From a virus, in the IMG/VR virus record IMGVR_UViG_3300034118_001069, positions 1 to 38,371 of that record: a stretch of DNA of 38,371 bases. One strand, written 5' to 3'. The translations under genes were made by a program, and so were the position numbers. This document shows, one piece after another, positions 6,055 to 13,399 of the stretch; the stretch's first letter is position 1; every line of letters begins with the position of its first letter. The notes below the pieces were generated by a model. That model was not told where the DNA came from and did not search any database. It saw only the letters and a list, made by a program, of their open reading frames with translations.

Positions 6055-6357
6055 ATGGACGTGTCCGCATTGCTGATCTGGCTGTCTGGCGCTGGCATCA
6101 GCGCGGTGTCTGCATTCGTTCTCGAGCGCATCGCCGGCTTCGCTACGTTGTCGCCGAACGGCAAACAGACAGTCGCTACCATCGTCGCCGTGCTCATTGC
6201 CGTCTGTGCGATGTGGGCGCACGACTGGCTCGCGGCCAACCCGTCGGCGCTGATGGCCGCTGCGCCGTATTTCCAGATTTTCGTCACGGCCGTATCAATC
6301 CTGATCCAGCAGACGGCGCACGCTGTGCAGCGCTCGGCGGGGAACAGCCATGGCTGA
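6055..6357 (+). CDS. Probable holin with three membrane segments
   Basis: A 100-residue membrane protein with three hydrophobic segments (about 4-22, 38-56 and 66-86) joined by short polar loops, and a short polar C-terminus. Size and topology fit a class I holin, which forms the membrane lesion that lets the endolysin reach the cell wall. It is the first gene after late element copy 1 and heads the lysis cassette. The ATG at 6055 follows TTGGAGG at a normal distance; in-frame codons upstream lie in the hairpin and are unlikely starts. Its end overlaps a 33-residue membrane peptide gene. No sequence family is recognised, so the call rests on topology and position. Confidence 0.75.
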   Translation: MDVSALLIWLSGAGISAVSAFVLERIAGFATLSPNGKQTVATIVAVLIAVCAMWAHDWLAANPSALMAAAPYFQIFVTAVSILIQQTAHAVQRSAGNSHG

Positions 6358-6451
6358 CGCGCTGATCGCCGTCGCCGTGTTCGTTGTCGCCGGCCTTGCG
6401 CTGGCGGCGCTGCTGTGGATCCCTGAATCGGGAGGGCCGAGCCGTGGCTGA
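6350..6451 (+). CDS. 33-residue single-span membrane peptide
   Basis: A very short gene (ATG 6350 to TGA 6449-6451) encoding one hydrophobic segment, ALIAVAVFVVAGLALAALLW (residues 4-23), followed by a short polar tail with Glu, Arg and Gly. It overlaps the holin gene at its start by 8 bases and the next gene (GTG 6444) at its end by 8 bases. This tight packing, together with membrane genes on both sides, argues that it is real. It may modulate the holin, as small holin-like or antiholin peptides do, but this is inference. Confidence 0.6.
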   Translation: MADALIAVAVFVVAGLALAALLWIPESGGPSRG

Positions 6452-6674
6452 AGCGTCCATCATCCAGCTTCTGACCGAAGGCGGCATCCCGGCGATGTTC
6501 GCGGCGCTGCTGATGTACACGCTTCACACGTCGGCGAAGCGCGAAGAGCGTCTCATGCAGCGCGAAGAAAAAGTGCTGGCGAAGCTGGACGACCTGTCGC
6601 AGACGATCATGCGGATTTCGGCTCAGCTGGATTCGCTCGTGAAAGAGATTGACCGTCTCAGAGGTGAGGACTGA
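6444..6674 (+). CDS. BhlA/UviB-like holin-like protein
   Basis: A 76-residue protein with the BhlA/UviB pattern: an N-terminal IIQLLTEGGIPAMFAALLMY membrane segment (residues 6-25), then the polar junction TSAKREERL and a charged helical coiled coil to the end (EEKVLAKLDDLSQTIMRISA and onward). These proteins act with phage holins or bacteriocin release. The GTG at 6444 has GGGAGGG upstream (6430-6436). It is the third membrane protein in a row in the lysis cassette and overlaps the endolysin start. Which of the three forms the hole cannot be told from sequence. Confidence 0.82.
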   Translation: MAEASIIQLLTEGGIPAMFAALLMYTLHTSAKREERLMQREEKVLAKLDDLSQTIMRISAQLDSLVKEIDRLRGED

Positions 6675-8305
6675 ATACGCCTTACATCAGCCAGATCGAC
6701 AACGCGCCGCGCCGCAACGACTGCGGGCCTGCGTGCGTCGTCATGATGACGGGCGTATTCCATCCCGACCGCGTTACGGCGTCGAACGTCACTGAGCTCT
6801 CGAAGCGCTTCGACTTGCCGCAGGACGGCACGACGCAGCGCGATCTGCTCATGATGGGGCAGTCCGTCGGCATCCATCTGCAGGCGACCGCGGCTGCCGA
6901 ATACCCATACATCGCGCTTGTCGATTACCGCCTGCTCCCCGTGCGCCTGCAGTCCGGCGGAGATTTCGCGCACTGGATTGTGCGTCTGTCAAGCACGAGC
7001 TACCACGATCCGCTCTGGCGCGGCAACGCCGGCGCGCACATCCAGACGACGCAGGCCGTGCTCGACCAGGCAGAAGCCGGCGCGCGGCGCTGGTCGAGCG
7101 TCGTCCCCAACCGAGTCACCCTCAAGGAGCTCCCCATGACACAGACATCCGGCAAGGCGCGCATCGCCGCATCGGCGTGGAACGTGCGCCGCGCACCCTC
7201 GACCGCATCCGCAACCGCGACCGGCTATCTGCTGCAGCCCGGGCAGGAGTTCGACGTGCTGGGCATGGTCACCGGCACAGACGGCATGCAGTGGGGCCGC
7301 ACGTCGGTCACGATCGGCGGCGTGCGCGTCGCCGACGGCTATCTGCGCGCCGACGGCTGGCGCTGGGTCAGCACGACGACGCCCGTAGTTCCACAGCCGC
7401 CGACCGCACGCCCGCCTCTGCGCCTCGGTGTGCATTTCCACGACAGCCGCGGCCACCAATACGCGCAGGGATTCCTGGCGCAGGGCGGGCAGGGCGCGAC
7501 GATCATGGAGGGCTACACGTTTTGTTCGCAACTAAAAATCGCCTACCCGCAGGCCGCGATCTTTGTGCGGCGCTGGTGGCCGGGCAATTATTTGCCACCG
7601 GTCGACCTCAACCTGCTGTGGGGCGCCGAGGACCCTAGGCTGATCTACGTGTCGCCGATCAACGAGGCGGACTGCATTGGGCAGGACATGCAGGACATCC
7701 GCCCTCGAGCCGAATACGACGCGGCAATGGCGCGCCTTGTAAAGCAGCGCACCGGCGGGCGTTTCAACGCGCTGACCGGGCGCTGGGAGGGCGGAGCAGT
7801 CTACGTCGCCAGCCCATATAGCATGGGCACGCCGGATTTCACCAGGCAGGACGTGTGCGACCAGCTGCGGCAGCACCTCGCGCCTCACTACAATTCCAAT
7901 CTGCTGGCCTACGGATATCACAGCTACAGCCCGGACCCGGCGCACATCGACAAGCCGGCCGAATGGGTGTGGTACGAGCGCCGCTGCGATTTCCTGTTCC
8001 AGAAGTGCGGCTTCAACCCGGACCCGTCTCTGGCAGGCGTGTACATGGACGAAACCGGCGTCGACACCATGGGGCGCGGCGGGTATCTTGCGTGGGGCAT
8101 GGACGGCGCTGCGGTCGCCGCCCACCTGCGCAAACTGTGCGACGCGCTGCGCAGCCCGCTCGTCGTCAACGGCAAGTCGTACCCATCTCCCTACCGTGCG
8201 GCAACGGTGTTCGCGGCCACCGACGACGTGCAGCGGTGGGGCGGATACCGCGTGCAGGGATTCCTGGGCGAGATCGCCCAGGTCGCGCAGGAGGCGCTGC
8301 GGTGA
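6671..8305 (+). CDS. Two-domain endolysin: C39-like peptidase, SH3, glycosidase
   Basis: A 544-residue lysis enzyme. Residues 1-125 are a C39/papain-like peptidase: NDCGPAC with Cys18, His101 in FAHW, and Asp113 in YHDP. Residues about 160-234 are an SH3-like wall-binding domain (WNVRRAPS, GYLRADGWRWV). Residues 248-544 look like a clan-A TIM-barrel glycoside hydrolase, with Glu332 in SPINEAD as likely acid/base and Glu461 in YMDETG as likely nucleophile. An in-frame stop at 6665-6667 leaves only CTG at 6671 as a start that keeps Cys18; the first ATG (6743) would remove it. An internal SD site and ATG at 7136 would give an SH3-glycosidase form. It cleaves peptide and sugar bonds of the host wall. 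Confidence 0.85.
   Translation: MNTPYISQIDNAPRRNDCGPACVVMMTGVFHPDRVTASNVTELSKRFDLPQDGTTQRDLLMMGQSVGIHLQATAAAEYPYIALVDYRLLPVRLQSGGDFAHWIVRLSSTSYHDPLWRGNAGAHIQTTQAVLDQAEAGARRWSSVVPNRVTLKELPMTQTSGKARIAASAWNVRRAPSTASATATGYLLQPGQEFDVLGMVTGTDGMQWGRTSVTIGGVRVADGYLRADGWRWVSTTTPVVPQPPTARPPLRLGVHFHDSRGHQYAQGFLAQGGQGATIMEGYTFCSQLKIAYPQAAIFVRRWWPGNYLPPVDLNLLWGAEDPRLIYVSPINEADCIGQDMQDIRPRAEYDAAMARLVKQRTGGRFNALTGRWEGGAVYVASPYSMGTPDFTRQDVCDQLRQHLAPHYNSNLLAYGYHSYSPDPAHIDKPAEWVWYERRCDFLFQKCGFNPDPSLAGVYMDETGVDTMGRGGYLAWGMDGAAVAAHLRKLCDALRSPLVVNGKSYPSPYRAATVFAATDDVQRWGGYRVQGFLGEIAQVAQEALR
7124..7138 (+). promoter_or_regulatory. Internal ribosome-binding site in the endolysin gene
   Basis: AAGGAG (7124-7129) lies six bases before an in-frame ATG (7136-7138, residue 156), exactly at the border between the peptidase and the SH3 domain. 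Translation here would give a separate SH3-glycosidase protein of about 389 residues. Confidence 0.6.
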
Positions 8306-8523
8306 TCTCGTTTGATGCCGTCGTCTACAAGGTGACAACGCTCGTGGACGGCGGCATTCGCGTGACGTTGGACCTGCCGGAGTACGCGCTCGAGGCGGCG
8401 ACCGCCATGATGCGCTACAAGCGCGACGAGACCGCGCTGCGCGTGGCGTGCACGGGAGGCGAAGAGAATGAAACAAAACAGAACGTACGAAAGCCTCAAA
8501 CGGAAGCAAAGGCTGCTGATTGA
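8302..8523 (+). CDS. Small hypothetical protein before the terminase
   Basis: A 73-residue protein starting at GTG 8302, which overlaps the endolysin stop codon; GGAGG lies a few bases before. The first 50 residues alternate strands and a helix (ISFDAVVYKVTTLVDGGIRV, then TLDLPEYALEAATAMMRYK). The tail is polar. The last 56 bases overlap the terminase small subunit gene in another frame. No family recognised. Its place between lysis and packaging genes gives no clear role. Confidence 0.62.
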   Translation: MISFDAVVYKVTTLVDGGIRVTLDLPEYALEAATAMMRYKRDETALRVACTGGEENETKQNVRKPQTEAKAAD

Positions 8524-8902
8524 GGCGGCGCTCGAATCTGGGCTAAAGCGCAACATCACCGCGCTGTGCGCGGAGGCAGGGGTTGGCCGCGTGTCGTTCT
8601 ATCGATGGATGAACGACGACTCGGTGTTCCGCGAAACATGGAATGGGCTGTGGCGCGATATTGCGAGCCGCCATTTCCCGACGGCCGTGGCCGCCGTCGC
8701 GGAAAAGGCGCAGCGCGGCGACGTGTCTGCCTCGCGCCTCATGGCCGAGCTACTGGGCGTGCTGAAGCAGCAGGTCGAACAGACCGGCACGCAGCGCGTC
8801 GAGATCGAGTACACCAACAACTGGCGCAACACCTATGAAGCTGAGCCTACCGCAACCGCATCCGGGGCAGATGCACGTGATGCAGCGAGCGAAGAGATTT
8901 AA
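8468..8902 (+). CDS. terS: Terminase small subunit
   Basis: A 144-residue protein with an N-terminal HTH (residues 8-50): KQRLLIEAALESGLKRNITA then LCAEAGVGRVSFYRWMNDD, the pattern of phage terminase small subunits that recognise the packaging site. A central helical part (ASRHFPTAVAAVAEKAQRG, SRLMAELLGVLKQQ) fits the oligomerisation domain. The C-terminal tail is polar. The ATG at 8468 has GGAGGCGAAGAG upstream, and the gene overlaps terL by 68 bases. It would form a ring on phage DNA and hand it to the large subunit. Identification rests on HTH type, size and position directly before terL. Confidence 0.85.
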   Translation: MKQNRTYESLKRKQRLLIEAALESGLKRNITALCAEAGVGRVSFYRWMNDDSVFRETWNGLWRDIASRHFPTAVAAVAEKAQRGDVSASRLMAELLGVLKQQVEQTGTQRVEIEYTNNWRNTYEAEPTATASGADARDAASEEI

Positions 8903-10076
8903 CTGGCTCAGTGCCGGTCGCCGCTGGCGCAAAACGACGATGGTCATGGCGATCGCCGTCGAACACGCCGTGCAGGGCGCACAGATCATGTGGTGCGCGC
9001 CAACGTATGAGCAGGCGCGCGTGGCGATGGAAGAAACGGCCTACGCCGCGCGTGACATTGCCGTGTTCAACGAATCGCGCATGACGGCTGCATTCCCGTC
9101 AGGCGGACGCATCGCGTACCGATCGCTGCAGAAGCCCGACAACGTGCGCAGCTTTACCGCGCACGGCATCGTCATCGACGAGGTCGCCGACGTACCCGAG
9201 GAGGCTTGGACAGCCGTGCTGCGTCCGACGCTCATCAGCACACGCGGTTGGATGTGGGGCATCGGCACGCCGAAGGGCAGAAACTGGTTCTACGCGCAGT
9301 GGCATCGCGCAGCAGAGCGCGGCGATGCGGCTGCGTTTCGCGCGCCCACCCTCGGCGCCGAGGTTGTCGGCGGCCGACTGGTGCGCAAGCCGCATCCGCT
9401 GGAGAACCCGACTGTGGACTGGGACGAGATCGAGCAGCTGCACCGCACGATGCCGGAATATGTGTTCCGCCAGGAAATCCTCGCCGAGTTTGTCGAAGTC
9501 GGCGGCGGCGTGTTCCGCGGTGTACGCGACGCCGTGCGCCCTGCAGCCATACGCAGCTATACCCACACGCACGTCGCCGGCCTCGACTGGGCCCTCAACT
9601 TCGACTACACGGTGCTCACGATCATCGACGCCACGACCGGCGCGGTCGTGCACGTCGATCGTTTCAACGGGGCAGAGTACGCCATGCAGCGCGCGCGCAT
9701 CGCTGCTGCGTGCCAGCGCTTCCGCGTGGACGTGCTTCTGGCCGAGGCCAACGCGATGGGAAAACCGAACAACGACATGCTGCGCGACGAAGGGGTCCCC
9801 GTGCGCGACTTCACGACCACGTCCTCGACGAAAAGCGAGATCATCCGCCGTCTCGCTGCTGCGTTCGAGCAGCGGCGGCTGACGCTGCCGCCTGACGACG
9901 TGATGATCGCCGAGCTCGAGGCGTACGAGGCAAAGCGCCTCGAGTCCGGGGCGATCCGCTACAGCGCCCCCGACGGCATGCACGACGACACCGTGATGTC
10001 CCTGGCGCTCGCCTGGTACGCCGCGGACACGACGACGGCGGCTGTGGCGCCGATGATCGCGCGGTCGCCCTTCTAG
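8835..10076 (+). CDS. terL: Terminase large subunit
   Basis: A 413-residue packaging motor. The ATPase domain has the Walker A AGRRWRKTT (27-35), Walker B IVIDE (112-116) and coupling motif GTPKGRN (144-150). The RNase H-like nuclease domain begins near residue 247 with Asp251 in GLDWALNFD, continues with Glu304 in LLAEANA, and ends with HDD (383-385) before a hydrophobic helix. These carboxylates bind the catalytic metal ions that cut concatemeric DNA. The length is typical of short siphovirus TerL proteins. The start at ATG 8835 overlaps terS; ATG 8871 is possible but would shorten the N-terminus. It ends the first late operon. Confidence 0.96.
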   Translation: MKLSLPQPHPGQMHVMQRAKRFNWLSAGRRWRKTTMVMAIAVEHAVQGAQIMWCAPTYEQARVAMEETAYAARDIAVFNESRMTAAFPSGGRIAYRSLQKPDNVRSFTAHGIVIDEVADVPEEAWTAVLRPTLISTRGWMWGIGTPKGRNWFYAQWHRAAERGDAAAFRAPTLGAEVVGGRLVRKPHPLENPTVDWDEIEQLHRTMPEYVFRQEILAEFVEVGGGVFRGVRDAVRPAAIRSYTHTHVAGLDWALNFDYTVLTIIDATTGAVVHVDRFNGAEYAMQRARIAAACQRFRVDVLLAEANAMGKPNNDMLRDEGVPVRDFTTTSSTKSEIIRRLAAAFEQRRLTLPPDDVMIAELEAYEAKRLESGAIRYSAPDGMHDDTVMSLALAWYAADTTTAAVAPMIARSPF

Positions 10077-10078
10077 CT

Positions 10079-10121
10079 GCTATGCACGCGCCTATACGCG
10101 CGCCATACACGCGTGCATAGC
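10079..10121. promoter_or_regulatory. 12-base inverted repeat upstream of late element copy 2
   Basis: GCTATGCACGCG (10079-10090) and CGCGTGCATAGC (10110-10121) are perfect inverted copies 19 bases apart. Between them lie related motifs (CTATACGCGCG, CATACACGCG). It starts two bases after the terL stop and ends three bases before the -10 box TACAAT, so it covers the -35 region. There is no T-run, so an operator is likelier than a terminator. Confidence 0.6.
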
Positions 10122-10124
10122 TGT

Positions 10125-10193
10125 TACAATCCCAGCACAACCAAATACCAACCGCACTGGCGGCGCTCACACCGAGTGCCGCTTTTTTGTTTT
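10125..10193 (+). promoter_or_regulatory. Late element, copy 2: promoter, leader and terminator
   Basis: A -10 box TACAAT (10125-10130) with an upstream TG at 10122-10123 (extended -10) is followed by CCCAGCACAACCAAATACC, then the hairpin GCGGCGCTC (10160-10168), loop ACACC, GAGTGCCGC (10174-10182), T6GT4. The 3' arm differs from the other copies at two places, yet all nine pairs remain (one G-U). It stands before the head genes. The ATG at 10200 follows without an SD site. Confidence 0.82.
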
Positions 10194-10199
10194 CCCACA

Positions 10200-12479
10200 A
10201 TGACCACGAGCAACACCCCCAAACCCCGCAAGGTGCGCATCCGCGAATCGGTCTCGGCCGTCGTCGGCGAGATCGGCGAATCGCAGGGCGGCGCTCGCGG
10301 CCGCACCATCACGATCCGCGAGGCGATCACGGCCGGAGCGGTCAACCGCAACGGACGCCGCTACACCGAGGCTGCCATTCGCGCGGCCGTCGATGAGCTG
10401 CGACCGCTGCTTGCGGAGAGCAACGGACAGGGGAGGATCGCCATTCTGCGCACGCGGGACGGCGACCCTCTTGTCGGCGAAGCGGATCACCCATCGGACA
10501 AGGCGCAGGCGCCGCAGCTCCTCGAAACCATCGTCGCATGGACCGACGCGTCCTACGACGACGTGACTCGCGCGGTATCCCTGACGGGCACCATCGCGGA
10601 CACGCAGCGAGGGCGGGACATCCTGGCACTGGCCGAAATCGGCGTGTTTCCCGGCGGCAGCCTGCGCGGGCACGGCATGTCGCAGGTCGTCGACATCGGC
10701 GAAAGCCAGATCGAGGAAGTCACGGAGCTGCACATCACGGGGTATGACCTCGTGCTGACGCCGTCGTTTGTCAACACCTCGGTCATCGAATCGGTGCAGC
10801 CCCCTGCGCCGCAACCAGACACCCACACGGAGGACATCGTGAACCACGAACTTATGCGCAAGGCGCTCGGCCTTGCCGAGTCTGCCACCGAGGCAGACAT
10901 CATCGCCGCAGCGCAGCGCGCCGGCGACGCCGCCAAACAGCTCGAGGAGAGCCGCAAGCAGGACTCACTCACGCGCGCGATCGACGAGGCCTGCAAGGGC
11001 CTGCCGTACGACGTCGCGCTCAACGCGCAGTTCCGCGAGGAGCTGACCGAGGACGTCGCCGACGCCTCGGCCGTCGCCAGCCGCGCCGCCAGGCTGCGCA
11101 AGCGCTTCGACCAGGTCGCAGCCGCCGGCGCGCTCAAGGCGCAGGGCTACACCGGCCCGCTCGCCAGCGTGCAGGTCGCGCCCGTGTTCGAGCGCGAGAC
11201 GGGCCAGCCGTCCTACGCCCAGCCGGCTCACGAATTCGCCGAAGCCGTCGCCGCTCGCCGCGGCGTGACGCTGTTCGAATCCTCGAAGCCGCGCACGGCC
11301 AACGAGCGGCTCGCCGCCAGCGTGCTCAAGCGCTACGACGAGATGTACGGCGCGCAGCTGCAGCGCGAGGCCCAGCTGTTCGCGGAAGCGCACACGGCCA
11401 CCGACCTGACGCTGCCGTACACGGTGTCGCGCGCGATCAACGCCGCGGTGTTTCCGTCGCTTGTCGCGACCGGCATCTTCGACGCCGCGCTGATGCAGAA
11501 CTCGCCCGAGTACCTCTACTACGAGTCGTACGCCGAAGAGACAGGTCTCACGGCTACGGTGACCGACGAGGTGGTCGCAGCGCCGGCAACGCTCGGGAAC
11601 ACGAGCGCGCTTGCCGCGCAGCGCGTGACGCCCGGCACGGTCGTCGTGACCAACAGCGCCGCGAGCACGACCTACACCGAGGGCACTGACTACACCGTCG
11701 ATTACGCCAACGGCCTGGTGTTCTTCCCGGCCACGGGCGGTGCGATCACCGCGGCGCAGTCGCTGAAAATCGACTACCAGTACAAGGCGGTCCGCAAGGG
11801 CGAGAACGCCGCGATCGAGCGCGCCAAGAACACGCTGTCGCGCATCGCGATTGAAGCAAAGGCCGACCGGCTTGCCGTCGAGATCACGAATGAGTCGATT
11901 GTGTTCGGCCGCTCGCAGCTCGGCTACGACGTGGCGGCCCGGGCCGTCGCGAACATGACGAACGAAATCAACCGGATCATCGATCAGGGTCTGATTCGTC
12001 TCGCCATTCAGGCCGTCAAGTCGATCGCTTCCAACAGCGGCGGCACGTGGACCGTCGGCGGCACGCCAGACTACAGCGTCGGCGTAGCCACGATCGGCAA
12101 GGCCAAGGTCAAGGTGCTCAACCGCAACTACCAGCCGACGTTCGCGCTGATGTCCGCGACCAACTCCGACCTGATCGCAAACTGGACGGGTTTCTCGGCG
12201 TCGGGCCTGCGCCCGGACGGCGCGCTCAACCCAACCGGCTTCGTGGGCCGCGTCAAGGGCCTCGATGTGTTCGAATCCACGCAGATGACGGACACCGACA
12301 TCATCGTCGGCAACCGCGAGCTGGTGATGTTCCGCATCTTCCAGCCGTTGCTCGTCAAGGGCCCGTTCCCGTCTTACGATTCGAACAAGCTCAAAGCCAA
12401 CGATCAGTGGTACATCGAGGGCTTCAACGCCTCCGCTGCACCCGTGCCGCAGAAGGGCGCGTTCATGATCGTGGCCTAG
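10200..12479 (+). CDS. Prohead protease - scaffold - major capsid fusion
   Basis: A 759-residue fusion. Residues 20-205 are a T4-gp21/U9-like prohead protease: LVGEADHPSDK with the catalytic His, GVFPGGSLRGHGMS with the catalytic Ser, and ITGYDLVLTPSFVN as the closing strand. Residues about 214-330 are charged helices like a scaffold or delta domain. The rest is an HK97-fold major capsid protein (AINAAVFPSLVATGIFDAAL, ending FNASAAPVPQKGAFMIV). A beta-rich insertion near residues 470-530 (VTPGTVVVTNSAA, GTDYTVDYANGLVFFP) looks like a surface domain. A strong internal site (GGAGG, GTG 10839) could give a 546-residue scaffold-capsid protein without protease. The start at 10200 directly follows late element copy 2 and has no SD site. 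Confidence 0.88.
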   Translation: MTTSNTPKPRKVRIRESVSAVVGEIGESQGGARGRTITIREAITAGAVNRNGRRYTEAAIRAAVDELRPLLAESNGQGRIAILRTRDGDPLVGEADHPSDKAQAPQLLETIVAWTDASYDDVTRAVSLTGTIADTQRGRDILALAEIGVFPGGSLRGHGMSQVVDIGESQIEEVTELHITGYDLVLTPSFVNTSVIESVQPPAPQPDTHTEDIVNHELMRKALGLAESATEADIIAAAQRAGDAAKQLEESRKQDSLTRAIDEACKGLPYDVALNAQFREELTEDVADASAVASRAARLRKRFDQVAAAGALKAQGYTGPLASVQVAPVFERETGQPSYAQPAHEFAEAVAARRGVTLFESSKPRTANERLAASVLKRYDEMYGAQLQREAQLFAEAHTATDLTLPYTVSRAINAAVFPSLVATGIFDAALMQNSPEYLYYESYAEETGLTATVTDEVVAAPATLGNTSALAAQRVTPGTVVVTNSAASTTYTEGTDYTVDYANGLVFFPATGGAITAAQSLKIDYQYKAVRKGENAAIERAKNTLSRIAIEAKADRLAVEITNESIVFGRSQLGYDVAARAVANMTNEINRIIDQGLIRLAIQAVKSIASNSGGTWTVGGTPDYSVGVATIGKAKVKVLNRNYQPTFALMSATNSDLIANWTGFSASGLRPDGALNPTGFVGRVKGLDVFESTQMTDTDIIVGNRELVMFRIFQPLLVKGPFPSYDSNKLKANDQWYIEGFNASAAPVPQKGAFMIVA
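10829..10841 (+). promoter_or_regulatory. Internal ribosome-binding site between protease and scaffold
   Basis: GGAGG (10829-10833) lies five bases before an in-frame GTG (10839-10841, residue 214), at the border of the protease and the helical scaffold region. Translation from here would make capsid protein without protease, as lambda Nu3 is made from within gene C. Confidence 0.62.
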
Positions 12480-12492
12480 GCTGCGCACTAGC

Positions 12493-12520
12493 GGGCGCGT
12501 GCGGGAGACCGTGCGCGCCC
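12493..12520 (+). other. GC-rich hairpin with a GAGA tetraloop after the capsid gene
   Basis: Bases 12493-12504 pair over 12 positions with 12509-12520 (two adjacent G-U pairs) and close a GNRA-type loop, GAGA. No T-run follows, so it is not a standard terminator. It lies 13 bases after the capsid stop and seven bases before the next ATG, which has no SD site. It may stabilise the capsid message or limit translation of the next gene. Confidence 0.6.
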
Positions 12521-12527
12521 TGTGTCT

Positions 12528-12800
12528 ATGAAACGATTTGTCAAAATCACCGCCGTCGCCGATCGCGTGCTTGTGGCCGAGTGCTGGCTCTACGCTGGCG
12601 AGTCGCGCGTGGTGCACCGGCGCTACGCCGACCGCGTGCTGTCTGCCCAGCCCGGCGCGCTGACCGTAACCGAGATCGACGACGGCGCCATGACGGAGCC
12701 GCAGCCGGTCGTCCTCGAGGAGGCGCACGATGCCCATCACCCGCCAGTCGCTGATCGACAGCCTGACCGCGGCCCTGCCCGCAAGGGCCGGCGCGCCTAG
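12528..12800 (+). CDS. Small hypothetical head-region protein
   Basis: A 90-residue protein. The first 55 residues look structured and beta-rich (MKRFVKITAVADRVLVAECW, LSAQPGALTVTEID); the last 30 are polar, His/Asp/Arg-rich, and overlap the next gene in another frame. No SD site precedes the ATG, and a stable hairpin ends seven bases upstream, so expression may be low or coupled. It resembles the small proteins often found after capsid genes, but I recognise no family. Confidence 0.55.
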   Translation: MKRFVKITAVADRVLVAECWLYAGESRVVHRRYADRVLSAQPGALTVTEIDDGAMTEPQPVVLEEAHDAHHPPVADRQPDRGPARKGRRA

Positions 12801-13398
12801 CAGCACGCAGTACGCCGACGCCATCGACGCCGCTGTGCTTGCGTATTCGCAGCGCGTGCCGCTCGTGCGCACTACGACGCTCGCCGTAACGGCGGGCGTT
12901 TCGTCGTATTCGCTGCCAGCTGATTTCCTTGCGCTGGTCAGCCTGGAGTCGGCCGAAGTGCTCGGCCTGCACGTCGCGATCACGAGCGCCGGCATTGTCC
13001 CGCTCGGTGACGCCGAGGACGAGGTCTACGAGATCCTCGGCAATACGCTCGTGTTCGACGACGCGCCGACCTACTCGAGTGAGCGCACGCTGAAATACAA
13101 CGCGGCGCACGTGGCGACCAGCGGCACGTACGCCGACATGCAGACGCGCGACCGCGAGCCGGTGCTGCTGCGCGCGCAGGCCGACCTGCTGCGCATGCTC
13201 GCGATGCGCGAAGCCGGCAACGCGTGGTCGTACAAGATCGGTGACGAAAGCGTCGACAAGAAGGGCCTTGGACAGGCGCTGTTCATGGCGGCAGACGTGA
13301 TCGACCGGCAGTACGAGCGCATCGTGGACACGCTCGGCGGCGGCGCTGGTAGCGGCGGCACGGTGAGCGTGCGGTCGGACTACACGGCGTGGAAATAA
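12730..13398 (+). CDS. Head-tail adaptor (connector) protein
   Basis: A 222-residue protein. The N-terminal helical part (ITRQSLIDSLTAAL, YADAIDAAVLAYSQRVPLVR) followed by VTAGVSSYSLPADFLALVSL is characteristic of phage head-tail connector proteins that bind under the portal. The C-terminal helices (LLRAQADLLRMLAMREAG) and a Gly/Ser-rich tail complete it. The ATG at 12730 has GAGGAGGCGC upstream. It is followed immediately by stopper- and tail-completion-like genes, which supports a role in sealing the filled head. Exact family is not certain. Confidence 0.72.
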   Translation: MPITRQSLIDSLTAALPARAGAPSSTQYADAIDAAVLAYSQRVPLVRTTTLAVTAGVSSYSLPADFLALVSLESAEVLGLHVAITSAGIVPLGDAEDEVYEILGNTLVFDDAPTYSSERTLKYNAAHVATSGTYADMQTRDREPVLLRAQADLLRMLAMREAGNAWSYKIGDESVDKKGLGQALFMAADVIDRQYERIVDTLGGGAGSGGTVSVRSDYTAWK

Positions 13399-13399
13399 T

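Noticed and set aside
10965-12995. Minus-strand open frame of 676 codons opposite the capsid gene
   Set aside because: High-GC shadow of the capsid codons: Arg/His/Val/Asp-rich, no SD site, no family pattern, crosses two real genes.
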